A model generated the notes under the pieces. The model was not told where the DNA came from, did not search any database, and saw only the letters and a list, made by a program, of their open reading frames with translations. This document shows positions 8,660 to 17,252 of a DNA stretch of 64,000 nucleotides, piece by piece. The stretch covers positions 122,158-186,157 of the forward strand of contig NZ_LMMU01000010.1 of the NCBI RefSeq assembly GCF_001422375.1, given 5' to 3'. This DNA comes from Methylobacterium sp. Leaf99 (GTDB lineage Bacteria; Pseudomonadota; Alphaproteobacteria; Rhizobiales; Beijerinckiaceae). The number at the start of each line of letters is the position of its first letter. Position 1 is the first letter of the stretch. A program made the translations under genes and the position numbers.

Positions 8660-9412
8660 TCACAGTTCGGCGGAGCGGCCCGACAATTCGGCCCGGAGCT
8701 GGCGCGCCGCCTCCAGCAGGGCCCCGTCGCGGCGGCGGCGGGGCCGGGGCACCGTGACGGTCACCTCCGCGGCGACCCGGCCGGGGGCGCCGGCCAGGAC
8801 CACGACCCGGTCGGCGAGGGTGACGGCCTCGTCGATGTCGTGGGTGACGAACAGGATGGTCTTGCCCGTGGCGGCCTGGATGCGCTGGAGCTCGTCCTGG
8901 AGGCCTTCGCGGGTGAAGCTGTCGAGGGCCGAGAACGGTTCGTCCATGAGCAGCACGTCGGGGTCGACGGCCAGCGCCCGGGCGATGGCGACGCGCTGGC
9001 GCTGGCCGCCGGAGAGCTGGTGCGGCCAGCGCTGGCCGAGGTCTGCGAGGCCGACGAGGGCCAGCATCTCGGCCGCCTTGGCAAGGCGCTGGGCCTTGGA
9101 CAGGCCGCTGCCCTCGAGGCCGAAGGCCACGTTGGCGACGACCCGGCGCCACGGCAACAGGCGGGCGTCCTGGAACACCAGGGCCATGGGCGTGCGGCAG
9201 CCGGGGCGGGGCTCGACGCGCACGGTGCCGGCGCTGGGCTTGGCGAGCCCGATGAGCACCCGCAGCACCGTCGACTTGCCGACCCCGGATTCGCCGACGA
9301 TGACCAGGAACTCGCCCCGCGCGATGGTGAGGTCGAGGTCGGCCAGGATGGTGTTGCGCACCCCCTCCCGCTCGTAGGCGAGGCTCAGACCGTGGATGGC
9401 GATGATGGGCAT
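8660..9412 (-). CDS. ABC importer ATPase, nitrate/sulfonate/taurine type
   Basis: The protein has 250 residues and all ATPase signatures: Walker A GESGVGKST at 40-48, the Q-loop in LVFQDARLLPW, the signature LSGGQRQRVAIARAL, Walker B VLLMDEP, and the H-loop VTHDIDEA. The LLPW context after the Q-loop is characteristic of the SsuB/TauB/NrtD group. The start lies two bases past the permease stop, or at an overlapping GTG (9418), so the two are translationally linked. It powers import with the next two genes; the ligand cannot be read from the ATPase. Confidence 0.92.
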   Translation of the reverse strand: MPIIAIHGLSLAYEREGVRNTILADLDLTIARGEFLVIVGESGVGKSTVLRVLIGLAKPSAGTVRVEPRPGCRTPMALVFQDARLLPWRRVVANVAFGLEGSGLSKAQRLAKAAEMLALVGLADLGQRWPHQLSGGQRQRVAIARALAVDPDVLLMDEPFSALDSFTREGLQDELQRIQAATGKTILFVTHDIDEAVTLADRVVVLAGAPGRVAAEVTVTVPRPRRRRDGALLEAARQLRAELSGRSAEL

Positions 9413-9414
9413 GC

Positions 9415-10167
9415 TCACGCGCGCCACCGCAGGAGCCGGCCCTGGAGGGCGACGAAGCCGGTGTCGAACAGGCCGTAGAGGCCGGCCATGGTGAGCATGT
9501 AGACGACCACGATGTCGGTGGAGAGGAGGCTGGAGGCCTGCATCATCCGCGCGCCGACGCCCGGCACGCCAAAAATCTCGGCGGCGACCACGGCCATCCA
9601 GGCCTGGCCCAGGGCGGTGCGCAGGCCCACGAGGATGCCCGGGGTGGCGGCGGGCAGCAGGATCTTGGTCAGCCGCGCCCACGGCGAGCGGAAGCCGAAG
9701 GCCTGGGCCACCTCGACGAGGTCGCGGTCGACCCCGCGCACGGCGCCTTGCGTCGCAAAGAACACGATCCAGAACACGCCGATGGCGATGATGAATACCG
9801 CGGCCGAGGGCTGGACCCCGAACCAGATGATGGCGAACGGCACCCAGGCGAGGCCGGGGATCGGCCGCAGCAGGCGCACGATCCAGGCGGTGACGGCCTC
9901 GAACCCCGAGAACATGCCGCTGAGGAGGCCCAGCCCGATGCCGGCCCCGGCGCCCACGGCGAGGCCGACGACGTAGTGACTCAGGCTCGACCACACCGCC
10001 TCGCCCCAGACCCCGAGCGCGATCTCCTTCAGGAAGGCGGCGGGAATCGTGCTCGGCGGCGGCAGGAAGGCCGGGTTGATGAGGCCGAGGCGCGGCATCG
10101 CCTCCCAGAACACCAGGAAGGCGGCGAGGCCGAGGGCGGAGAGCGCCGTGGCGCGGAACGCGGGCAT
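9415..10167 (-). CDS. ABC importer permease, SsuC/TauC type
   Basis: This inner-membrane permease has 250 residues and about six hydrophobic segments. The cytoplasmic EAA loop is clear (EVAQAFGFRSPWARLTKILL, followed by the PAATPGI segment) and would contact the ATPase. It belongs to the BPD_transp_1 family that imports sulfonates, taurine, nitrate or related small molecules. It is the middle gene of a three-gene operon in the order binding protein, permease, ATPase. Confidence 0.9.
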   Translation of the reverse strand: MPAFRATALSALGLAAFLVFWEAMPRLGLINPAFLPPPSTIPAAFLKEIALGVWGEAVWSSLSHYVVGLAVGAGAGIGLGLLSGMFSGFEAVTAWIVRLLRPIPGLAWVPFAIIWFGVQPSAAVFIIAIGVFWIVFFATQGAVRGVDRDLVEVAQAFGFRSPWARLTKILLPAATPGILVGLRTALGQAWMAVVAAEIFGVPGVGARMMQASSLLSTDIVVVYMLTMAGLYGLFDTGFVALQGRLLRWRA

Positions 10168-10189
10168 GCGGGTCAGGCGGGGGCGCGGG

Positions 10190-11200
10190 TCAGCGCGCCG
10201 TCGCCTTCTCGTAGGGGCGCGGATCGAACAGGCCGTCGAGGGGCACGTCCTTCTCCAGCGTGCCGATGGAGACCTGATAGGCCTGCATGGCCTTGGTGGC
10301 CTCGACGATGGCGCGGGGATCGGCGGTGAACTTCGCCGCCGGCGAGGTGATGGCCTTCTGGATGGTGGCGAGATCGGTGATGCCCTTGCCCAAAGCCGCC
10401 TCGACGGGCTTCGCCGCCCGGGCCGGATCGGACTTCAGCAGGTCCGTCGCCTTCACCACGGCCCTGACCAGGCCCTCGACGGCGGCCGGGTTCTTGTCGG
10501 CGAAGGCGCCGAACACGCCGACCACGGTGCCGGGCTGGTTCGGGAACATCTCGCCCCCGGTGGCGATGAGGGTGATCGCCGGGTTGCGCTGCTGGACGAT
10601 GGTGAGGGCCGGCTCGCGGATGGAGGCGCCGTCGACGGCCCCGGCCAGCACCGCCTGCTGGGTCGCGTCGATGCCCATGGCGACGACCTCGGCGTTGGCC
10701 TTGTCGGCCTTGGCGACCTGCCACAGCCAGTGCTGCAGGGTGGTGTTGGGCACCGAACCCGCCGGCTGGGTGGCGAGGCGCGCCGCGCGGCCCTCCTTGG
10801 CCTTGAACCGGGCGAAGGCCTCGGCCTGGCTGGCGCCGCCGGCGAAGTAGGGGGCGAGCTTGGGGCCGGCCACGAACACCATCTCCTCGATGGCGGTGGC
10901 GGCCACCACCCGGACGTCGATGCCCTTGGAGCGGGCCACCGCCAGGGGGGCGACGCCGGCGACGTAGACGTCGATGGTGCCGGATGCCAGGGCCTGGATC
11001 ATGTTGGGGCCGGATTCGAAGGTGGTGAAGCTGGGGGTGAGGCCCGCCTCCTTGAGCCAGCCCTCGCCGTTGGCGACGAAGATCGGGGCGGCGCCCACGA
11101 CCGGGATCACGCCGATGCGCACGGGCACGGGGGCGGGGCTCTGGGCCGAGGCGACGCCCGTCAGGGACAGCAGCAGGGCGAAAGCGGGCAGCAGGCGCAT
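10190..11200 (-). CDS. ABC importer substrate-binding protein, NMT1/SsuA-like
   Basis: The protein has 336 residues and starts with a signal peptide cleaved near ASAQS (about residue 20), so it is periplasmic. It has the two-lobed fold of NMT1/SsuA-type binding proteins: IGVIPVVGAAPIFVANGEGWLKEAGL at the front, the PNMIQALASGTIDV segment and an AVEGLVRA helix late on. It is first in the operon with permease and ATPase. The ligand could be a sulfonate, taurine, nitrate or a pyrimidine precursor; nothing nearby decides this. The ribosome binding site before ATG 11200 is weak. Confidence 0.88.
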   Translation of the reverse strand: MRLLPAFALLLSLTGVASAQSPAPVPVRIGVIPVVGAAPIFVANGEGWLKEAGLTPSFTTFESGPNMIQALASGTIDVYVAGVAPLAVARSKGIDVRVVAATAIEEMVFVAGPKLAPYFAGGASQAEAFARFKAKEGRAARLATQPAGSVPNTTLQHWLWQVAKADKANAEVVAMGIDATQQAVLAGAVDGASIREPALTIVQQRNPAITLIATGGEMFPNQPGTVVGVFGAFADKNPAAVEGLVRAVVKATDLLKSDPARAAKPVEAALGKGITDLATIQKAITSPAAKFTADPRAIVEATKAMQAYQVSIGTLEKDVPLDGLFDPRPYEKATAR

Positions 11201-11508
11201 CGGTCAGGTCCGGTCAAAAGGCGTCGAGAAGGGTGGCCGACGGCGCGGGGTGCCCAGGAGGCGCCCGCGCGGGATCGTCCGGGCCTTGGCACGGGGCGCC
11301 GGGGCACGCAAGAATTTGCTCGCTCCTGCCCGGCACCGCCGCGCGATTGGGAAGATCCCTCTCCGGCGGCGGGGGCGGGGAGGGGGCGGTTCTGCCGCGG
11401 ACCACGCGGTCCCGGGCGCCGGTCACGGGAACGCGAGCGGTCGGCCCCCGTTATCCCCCCGCCGCGGCCACCGGGCCGGCGGCGGCACCAGAATCGGGAT
11501 ACCGTACC
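11201..11508. other. Intergenic region between the ABC operon and the DUF3597 gene
   Basis: This is about 308 bases between divergent genes. It must hold promoters for both, but the sequence is very GC-rich and I see no convincing -35/-10 pair or repeat. Short G/C runs (near 11367-11388) could form structure. Confidence 0.4.
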
Positions 11509-11919
11509 ATGAGCCTCCTCGGCAGCATCGTCAGCAAGATCCTCCACCCCTTCGGAGGCGGCGACGCCCAGGCCAAGCCCGCCGACGCCCCGGCCTCCAC
11601 CGGCAGCTCCGATGCCCCCGCCTCGACCGGCACGGCCACGGGCGGGTCCGTCGCGGCCGGCTCCGTCGACGTCGAGGAGGTGCTGAACGGCATGGCCGCC
11701 AAGAACGGCCAGAGCCTCAACTGGCGCACCTCCATCGTCGACCTGATGAAGCTCCTCGACCTCGACTCGAGCCTCACCGCCCGCAAGCAGCTCGCCGACG
11801 AGCTCCACTACACCGGCGACAAGGAGGATTCCGCCTCCATGAACGTCTGGCTGCACAAGCAGGTGATCAAGAAGCTCGAAGAGAACGGCGGCAAGGTCCC
11901 GGCCGACCTGAAGGATTGA
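11509..11919 (+). CDS. DUF3597 domain protein
   Basis: The product has 136 residues. It opens with MSLLGSIVSKIL, has an Ala/Ser/Thr-rich linker (about 20-50), then the domain: DVEEVLNGMAAKNGQSLNWR, IVDLMKLLDLDSSL, and NVWLHKQVIKKLEENGGKVP. This matches DUF3597, a small helical domain of unknown function; related segments occur fused to LysM-type proteins. No signal peptide is evident. The start is fixed by the conserved MSLLG opening; the ribosome binding site is poor. A strong terminator follows about 40 bases downstream. Confidence 0.85.
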   Translation: MSLLGSIVSKILHPFGGGDAQAKPADAPASTGSSDAPASTGTATGGSVAAGSVDVEEVLNGMAAKNGQSLNWRTSIVDLMKLLDLDSSLTARKQLADELHYTGDKEDSASMNVWLHKQVIKKLEENGGKVPADLKD

Positions 11920-11961
11920 TTTTTTCGACCGGGTCCGCGGCGTCGTCGCGCCCGAACCGTT

Positions 11962-11996
11962 AAGGCCCGGTCGCCCCTGTGGCGGCCGGGCCTTTT
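11962..11996 (+). terminator. Rho-independent terminator after the DUF3597 gene
   Basis: AAGGCCCGG pairs with CCGGGCCTT around a GC-rich loop, followed by TTTT. It sits 42 bases past the stop codon in the right orientation. Confidence 0.75.
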
Positions 11997-12293
11997 GCTT
12001 TCGGAGGATCGGACGGCCGCTCGACCTCGAACGCGATCCCGAGCCCCGGATGCGGGGCGGAGCAGGATCGCGAACCCCATCGGCACGATCCGGCACACGA
12101 GGCCGCTGCCCATCGTCCGCGGGCAGGGCGATGGCATCTGGAGTTTTCCCGGTGCGCGGACGAGGGGGCGTAGGGCTTCGCATGACCGCGCCAGACTTCC
12201 TCTCCTGAAAGGCAGCGCGATCGCAGATGAACCATGACCGGCCCCGTCTCCTTCCGGGCTACCGCATTCACCCATCGGGCGGTTAGCGCGGGT

Positions 12294-12388
12294 CCCCTCT
12301 CCTGAAAGGAGAGGGACAGGGTGAGGTGTGCGAACTCTCCGAAAAGGTCCCACACCTCACCCCAACCCTCTCCTTCCAGGAGAGGGAG
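12294..12388. repeat. Hairpin-forming interspersed repeat, copy 1
   Basis: Long imperfect inverted repeat: the arm at 12308-12330 (GGAGAGGGACAGGGTGAGGTG...) pairs with 12351-12373 (CACACCTCACCCCAACCCTC...) around a 20-base loop. Each outer end also carries a small CTCTCC/GGAGAG palindrome. Nearly identical to the copy at 36412-36506 and related to 12461-12547 and 21604-21698. Confidence 0.85.
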
Positions 12389-12460
12389 CCCGTCGCGACC
12401 GTTCGAAGCGCCGTGCTTCTCTGATCGAGCGCCGAGAAAACGCATCTGCGATCGCCCTGC

Positions 12461-12547
12461 CCGGAAGGAGAGGGACAGGGTGAGGTGTGGGACTTTTTCG
12501 GAGAGTCCACGACCCTCACCCCAACCCTCTCCCAAACAGGAGAGGGG
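12461..12547. repeat. Hairpin-forming interspersed repeat, copy 2
   Basis: Same family as copy 1 but of the variant type with the loop region GACTTTTTCGGAGAGTCCAC and right arm CCCTCACCCCAACCCTCTCC, sharing the CCCAAACAGGAGAGGGG end with the copy at 21604-21698. It sits 72 bases from copy 1 in the same orientation, separated by the CATCTGCGATCGCCCTG word. Confidence 0.8.
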
Positions 12548-12817
12548 CCCGTCGCGGGTGTTCGAAGCCTCTTGGGTCTGTTCGAGCGTCGAGAAAACCC
12601 ATCTGCAATCGCCCTGGTCCGCAGCGGGAGCGTGCGAATTTCAGCGGAACGGTCCCGTCCGATGTACGATAGCGTACAAGATTCATCGTCCTCGACTTGG
12701 TCTTGCCACTTTCATTCCTTTTCTTATGACGCATTCCGTATTATAAATATTGGGCGTAAGCCGAAAGTGGCGACCGAATTGTTCTGAGATTTTCAGCGAT
12801 AAACCTGGTTTCGGCAG

Positions 12818-13057
12818 ATGAAGCACATTGCGGAGACGAACAACGAGAATAAAAGATGTCGGGAGATAATCGGTCGTATTGCGGCGGAACTCGGCTGCTC
12901 GACGGAAATTTTTCTTGAGGAATCGTTGAATGAGTTGGATCAGACCTCGGAACTGCTGAAGCTGTGGCTGTCCATCGGTAATATTCAGGACCGTGCAAAA
13001 GTCCTGACGTATGCGCGGACGATCGCGGCACAGATTCCGCCTTCGAAAGCGGCCTAG
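12818..13057 (+). CDS. Small hypothetical protein
   Basis: The predicted product has 79 residues, is mostly helical and has no signal peptide or membrane segment. It lies in DNA of clearly lower GC content than its surroundings. The segment ELLKLWLSIGNIQDRAKVLTYAR resembles the end of small proteins that I recall as common in Methylobacterium and relatives, where a leucine-rich W/I-D-R-V-L pattern ends the protein; function unknown. ATG 12818 is preceded by a weak purine stretch. It may be horizontally acquired or simply a lineage-specific gene. Confidence 0.6.
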   Translation: MKHIAETNNENKRCREIIGRIAAELGCSTEIFLEESLNELDQTSELLKLWLSIGNIQDRAKVLTYARTIAAQIPPSKAA

Positions 13058-13193
13058 GGACACGCGTCAAGCGCCGCATCGGGGTCCGTCCCAAACGCCC
13101 GCTGCGCCGTGGCGTCCACGGGCGCGAACCCGCGGGGCTCGGGCGTTTCGTGAGGCACGCCAAGCCCCCTCCGGCCTCGCCGATCCCGCGACC

Positions 13194-13391
13194 TCACTTC
13201 GCACACGCGATTCTCGGGGCGTGGCGCGCCGCGTCTTCGGCGCGCGCGTCCCGTTGGGCGGCTTCCTGTCCGAGTTGCCACAGGAGGGCGCGCGTCATGG
13301 CGATCATGGCCGGCGTGCCGGTCTCGACGACGGCGGCATTCGCCCTGAGACAGGCATCGACCATGGTATCGAATTTCTTGCCGTCATCCAT
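13194..13391 (-). CDS. Small hypothetical protein
   Basis: The predicted product has 65 residues and is soluble, with an acidic and Ala-rich composition. It contains an MIAMTRALLWQLGQEAAQRDAR helix that resembles short Methylobacteriaceae hypotheticals. The reading frame has a regular pattern of GC-rich third positions, unlike the low-GC flank upstream. A weak AGAAGG precedes the ATG. No function can be given, and the call could be a chance frame. Confidence 0.45.
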   Translation of the reverse strand: MDDGKKFDTMVDACLRANAAVVETGTPAMIAMTRALLWQLGQEAAQRDARAEDAARHAPRIACAK

Positions 13392-13772
13392 GTTTTTCAG
13401 CCTTCTATTGAAGACCTAACATGCCGAAATCACTTTAAGTTGCAATGAATCATCGCGGAGTACTGATCGTTTTTAAGACAATATTCCATCAATTGATGGG
13501 TTTGTGCGAATTCGAGAAGTTCGATTGTGCACAACTTGAAGATTTTCATCCTGAAGGTCGATGAAGTTCTTGTGGTGCTCCGGCGGCACGCCATCCATCG
13601 CGGCGAAAGTTGCGGCGGCGCCGGCCTGTTCGCCCCGTAAGCTGTCCGAACCGGTCACGGGTGACCCCGCGCGGACGGCCGGGCCGCCGATCGATGATGG
13701 CGGGGGGCGAAGGGCCCGTTCGGCGTTCGCGGGCGCGCCGCCCCTCCGCCGTCCGGGGCGCCGCGCGACCGA
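13392..13772. other. Intergenic region, partly low GC
   Basis: About 380 bases with an AT-richer core (about 13420-13560). A 61-codon open frame on the minus strand (13473-13658) crosses it but shows no recognisable family or clear ribosome binding site. I see no terminator or repeat. Confidence 0.4.
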
Positions 13773-14030
13773 TCAGGACCGGGTCAGGAGGCGGTTCTGG
13801 CGCAGGTCGAGGTGGTGGGCGATGAAGCGGCCGAACGGCGCCGTGGCCTGGCTCTGGCGCCGCCGTGCGAACGTCCCGTGGACCCGCTCCAGGGCCAGGA
13901 TCCGCTCCGTCGGCGTGGAGCAGGACACCTCGAGCACGTCGAGGGCGGCATCCACCGTCGCGATCATCGCGGAATCGGTGATCGCCGAGGCGGCATCGAT
14001 GGCGTGGACGCAGAGGCGGACGGGTTTCAT
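13773..14030 (-). CDS. Small hypothetical protein
   Basis: The product has 85 residues from the second in-frame methionine (MKPVRLCVHAIDAAS). It is soluble, with a helical first half (SAITDSAMIATVDAALDVLEV) and a basic C-terminus. It follows the DUF815 ATPase gene on the same strand after 61 bases and could be cotranscribed with it. I do not recognise the family. A start at 14048 is possible and adds six residues. Confidence 0.55.
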   Translation of the reverse strand: MKPVRLCVHAIDAASAITDSAMIATVDAALDVLEVSCSTPTERILALERVHGTFARRRQSQATAPFGRFIAHHLDLRQNRLLTRS

Positions 14031-14091
14031 CCGCACGGTATCGCACATCCGTGTGACGGTCCGATACGGGGGGACCGATAGGGGCGCCGGC

Positions 14092-14985
14092 TCACGCCAG
14101 CCGCTGCCCCAGCCGCCCCGCCAGGTCCTGGATGTACTGGAACGCCGTGCGGCCCGAGCGCGAGCCGCGGGTGGTGGCCCATTCCAGGGCCTCGGCCCGG
14201 ACGGTGTCGGGGTCGGCGGTCAGGCTGTGGCGGGCGACGTAGGCGCGGACCATGGCGAGGTACTCGTCCTGGCTGCACTTGTGGAAGCCGAGCCACAGGC
14301 CGAAGCGGTCGGACAGGGACACCTTCTCCTCCACGGCCTCGCCGGGGTTGATGGCCGTGGAGCGCTCGTTCTCGACCATGTCGCGGGCGAGCAGGTGCCG
14401 GCGGTTGGAGGTGGCGTAGAACAGCACGTTGTCGGGCCGGCCCTCGATGCCGCCGTCCAGCGCCGTCTTGAGGGACTTGTACGAGGTGTCGTCGCCGTCG
14501 AACGACAGGTCGTCGCAGAACACGATCCAGCGGTGCCCATCGCCCCGCAGGGTCGCCATGAGGTCGGGCAGGGCCTCGATGTCCTCGCGGTGGATCTCCA
14601 CGAGTTTCAGGGGAAGGGCGTCGCCGCGCTCCGCGTTGATCTCGGCGTGCACGGCCTTGACCAGGGACGACTTGCCCATGCCGCGGGCGCCCCACAGCAG
14701 GGCGTTGTTGGCCGGCAGGCCGGCGGCGAAGCGCCGGGTGTTCTCGGACAGGGTGTCGCGGGCCCGGTCGATGCCCGTGAGCAGGCCGATGGCGACGCGG
14801 TTGACGCGGGGCACCGGGATCAGCCGGCGCTCGGGCCCCCACAGGAAGGCGTCGGCCGCCGTGACGTCCACCGCCGGCCGGGCCGGGGGCGCGGCCCGCT
14901 CCAGGGCGGCGGCGATGCGCTCCAGCACGGGCAGCAGATCGGGGTGAAGGGGTTCGTGCGGGGCCGGGTCGGTGGCAGAGGTCAT
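14092..14985 (-). CDS. DUF815 AAA-type ATPase
   Basis: The protein has 297 residues and no signal peptide. Walker A is GARGMGKSS at 99-107, Walker B is WIVFCDDLSF, and a sensor-like FYATSNRRHL follows, then the family-specific SLSDRFGLWLGFHKCSQDEYL. These features match the DUF815 family of P-loop ATPases, widespread in alphaproteobacteria and of unknown role. It is divergent from the yajC-secDF operon, an arrangement often kept in Rhizobiales as far as I recall. The ATG at 14985 gives a normal family length. Confidence 0.88.
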   Translation of the reverse strand: MTSATDPAPHEPLHPDLLPVLERIAAALERAAPPARPAVDVTAADAFLWGPERRLIPVPRVNRVAIGLLTGIDRARDTLSENTRRFAAGLPANNALLWGARGMGKSSLVKAVHAEINAERGDALPLKLVEIHREDIEALPDLMATLRGDGHRWIVFCDDLSFDGDDTSYKSLKTALDGGIEGRPDNVLFYATSNRRHLLARDMVENERSTAINPGEAVEEKVSLSDRFGLWLGFHKCSQDEYLAMVRAYVARHSLTADPDTVRAEALEWATTRGSRSGRTAFQYIQDLAGRLGQRLA

Positions 14986-15101
14986 CGCGAAAGGTCCTTC
15001 GGGCGGGCGCGGGGGCCGGTTTAGGGCAAATCCGCCGAAAAATCAGGGTCCCCGGGGCAGGGGGCTTGCGCCCCGGACCGTTTCGCCCCAGGCCCACGCC
15101 G

Positions 15102-15129
15102 TTGCTTTCACTTAGGCCGTGGCTATAGT
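15102..15129 (+). promoter_or_regulatory. Candidate promoter of the yajC-secDF operon
   Basis: TTGCTT and TATAGT are separated by 16 bases, ending 76 bases before the yajC start. This is the best sigma-70-like match in the gap. It is read from sequence only. Confidence 0.5.
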
Positions 15130-15205
15130 CCGCGCGCTTTTTCGACAGGCCCGCACGCCCCCTCGCCCGAGGGGATCGGGGCCGTTTCCTTGAGGAGTCA
15201 CGCGC

Positions 15206-15541
15206 TTGATCACCCCCGCCTTCGCGCAAGGGGCCGCCGCGGCCGCTGGCGGAGCGGACATCGCCTTGCAGGTGGTGCCGTTCGTCCTCATCTTCGTCAT
15301 CATGTACTTCCTGATCCTCCGCCCGCAGCAGCGCCGCGTGAAGGAGCATCAGAGCATGGTCAAGAATGTGCGCCGCGACGACACCGTCGTCACCACCGGC
15401 GGCATCGTCGGCCGCGTCACCAAGGTCGCCGACGACGCCTCGGAGATCGAGGTCGAGATCGCGCCCAACGTCCGCGTCAAGGTCGTCCGCACCATGATCG
15501 CGGAGGTCCGGGTCAAGGGCGCCCCGGTCAAGGCCGCCTAG
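15206..15541 (+). CDS. yajC: Preprotein translocase subunit YajC
   Basis: The product has 111 residues: a short Ala-rich periplasmic N-terminus, one membrane segment (LQVVPFVLIFVIMYFLILRP) followed immediately by the family hallmark RPQQRR, then a cytoplasmic beta-rich domain with VTTGGIVGRV. YajC associates with SecDF and YidC at the translocon. I take the TTG at 15206 as start: GAGGAG lies at normal distance, and it is the only start that gives a complete family-length N-terminus. It is first in the sec operon. Confidence 0.95.
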   Translation: MITPAFAQGAAAAAGGADIALQVVPFVLIFVIMYFLILRPQQRRVKEHQSMVKNVRRDDTVVTTGGIVGRVTKVADDASEIEVEIAPNVRVKVVRTMIAEVRVKGAPVKAA

Positions 15542-15602
15542 GACCACGCCCGAGGGGCCGGCGTCCCGTGCCGGCCCCGCCATCGAGACACAGGACCGGC
15601 GG

Positions 15603-17210
15603 ATGCTGCGCTTTTCGCGAACCAAGATCGTCACGACGCTGGCCGTCATCCTCCTCGGCCTGAGCCTCGCCGTGCCGAGCTTCTTCTCGGCCGATCAGCG
15701 CAAGGGCTTCATGGCGGGGCTGCCGGGCTGGTTCCCGAGCTGGATCGTGCCGACCCGCGCCATCGTGCTCGGCCTCGATCTGCAGGGCGGCTCGCAGCTC
15801 CTCCTCGAAGTCGACCAGAACGAGCTCGTCGCCTCGCAGGCGAAGGCGCTCCGCGACGACGTCCGCCGCATCCTCCAGACGGAATCGGCCCGGGCCGAGG
15901 GCGGCATCCAGCTGCTGCAGCGCGGCGTCCAGATCCGCATCCCCGACGCGGCGGCGCGGGCCAAGGTGCTGCCGAAGCTGCGCGAGCTCGCCCAGCCCAT
16001 CGCCAACCCCCTCGTCGGCCAGGGCGCCGGCCGCACCCTCGACATCACCGAGCAGCCCGACGGCGCCGTCCGCCTCGTGCTGACCGATGCGGGCATCACC
16101 GAGCGCACCCGCCGCGCCGTGAGCCAGGGCATCGAGGTCATCCGCCGCCGCCTCGATTCCACGGGCACCACCGAGCCGTCGATCCAGCAGCAGGGCGCCG
16201 ACCGCATCCTGATCCAGGTGCCGGGCGAGCAGAACCCCGAGCGCCTCGAGAAGCTCCTGGGCAGCACCGCCAAGCTCGAATTCCGCATGCTGTCCGACTC
16301 GGCCGGCGGCGACGTCGACATGCTGCCGTCCAAGGACGAGAAGGGCGCCAAGGTCCCCGTCGAGCGCCGGGTCATGGCCGATGGCGGCGACCTGACCGAC
16401 GCCCAGCCGGCCTTCGACCATCAGACCCAGGAGCCGATGGTCAGCTTCAAGTTCAACCTGAAGGGCGCCCAGCGCTTCGGCCAGGCCACGGCCGAGAATG
16501 TCGGCCGCCGCATGGCCATCGTGCTCGACAACGAGGTGGTGTCGGCGCCCCGCATCAACACGCCTATTACCGGCGGCTCGGGCCAGATCACCGGCAACTT
16601 CACCGTGGCCCAGGCCAACGACCTCTCGGTGCTGCTCCGCGCCGGCGCCCTGCCGGCGAAGTTCACCGTGGTCGAGCGCCGCGTCGTCGGCCCCGGCCTC
16701 GGCCGCGACTCGATCCAGGCCGGCAAGCTCGCGACCCTCGTCGCCGGGGCGCTGGTCATCGTGTTCATGTTCGCCACCTACGGCGTGTTCGGCTTCTTCG
16801 CCAACATCGCCCTCATCGTGCATGTGGGCCTCATCCTCGGCCTGATGTCGGTGCTGGAGGCCACCATGACGTTGCCCGGCATCGCCGGCATCGTGCTCAC
16901 CATCGGCACGGCGGTGGATTCCAACGTGCTGATCTACGAGCGCGTGCGCGAGGAGGTGCGGGCCGGTCGCTCCATCGTCTCGGCCCTGCAGGCGGGCTTC
17001 GACAAGGCCTTCGCCACCATCATCGATTCGAACTCGACCATGGCCATCGCCGCCCTGATCCTGTTCTTCCTCGGCTCCGGCCCGGTGAAGGGCTTCGCCG
17101 TCGTGTTCATCCTCGGCATCCTCACCACGGTCATCACCGCCGTGACCCTGACCCGCATGATGATCGCCCTGTGGTACAATATCGCCCGGCCGAAGGCCTT
17201 GCCGTTCTGA
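15603..17210 (+). CDS. secD: Protein translocase subunit SecD
   Basis: The protein has 535 residues. It has an N-terminal membrane segment, the conserved LGLDLQGGSQLLLEVD motif, a large periplasmic P1 region, and a C-terminal bundle of five membrane segments with GIAGIVLTIGTAVDSNVLIYERVREE, the motif that carries the proton-relay aspartate in RND-type SecD. It uses the proton gradient to pull exported chains through SecYEG. It follows yajC by 61 bases and precedes secF by 42, all in one operon. Confidence 0.97.
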   Translation: MLRFSRTKIVTTLAVILLGLSLAVPSFFSADQRKGFMAGLPGWFPSWIVPTRAIVLGLDLQGGSQLLLEVDQNELVASQAKALRDDVRRILQTESARAEGGIQLLQRGVQIRIPDAAARAKVLPKLRELAQPIANPLVGQGAGRTLDITEQPDGAVRLVLTDAGITERTRRAVSQGIEVIRRRLDSTGTTEPSIQQQGADRILIQVPGEQNPERLEKLLGSTAKLEFRMLSDSAGGDVDMLPSKDEKGAKVPVERRVMADGGDLTDAQPAFDHQTQEPMVSFKFNLKGAQRFGQATAENVGRRMAIVLDNEVVSAPRINTPITGGSGQITGNFTVAQANDLSVLLRAGALPAKFTVVERRVVGPGLGRDSIQAGKLATLVAGALVIVFMFATYGVFGFFANIALIVHVGLILGLMSVLEATMTLPGIAGIVLTIGTAVDSNVLIYERVREEVRAGRSIVSALQAGFDKAFATIIDSNSTMAIAALILFFLGSGPVKGFAVVFILGILTTVITAVTLTRMMIALWYNIARPKALPF

Positions 17211-17252
17211 GAAGAACTCCCGTTCGGCCCTGAAACGAATCCGAGACCGATC

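Larger units (their letters stand above)
11997..12817. other. Gene-poor region with hairpin repeats
   Basis: About 820 bases without a convincing gene. It contains two copies of a ~90-base hairpin repeat (listed separately), a degenerate reverse-oriented fragment at about 12190-12225, and two copies of a CATCTGC[G/A]ATCGCCCTG word. From about 12660 to 12817 the base composition drops clearly and GTACGATAGCGTAC forms a small inverted repeat (about 12663-12676). Frames crossing the repeats give low-complexity peptides of the HLTLSLSFQERG kind, which are translations of the repeat. Confidence 0.6.

Noticed and set aside
12294..12547. Two closely spaced repeats considered as a CRISPR or IS end pair
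   Set aside because: Copies are direct, ~90 bases, of two variants, with no transposase frame between them and no regular spacers.
13473..13658. Minus-strand frame of 61 codons in AT-richer DNA
   Set aside because: No clear ribosome binding site, no recognisable motif, and it spans a sharp composition change; I left it out as probably non-coding.
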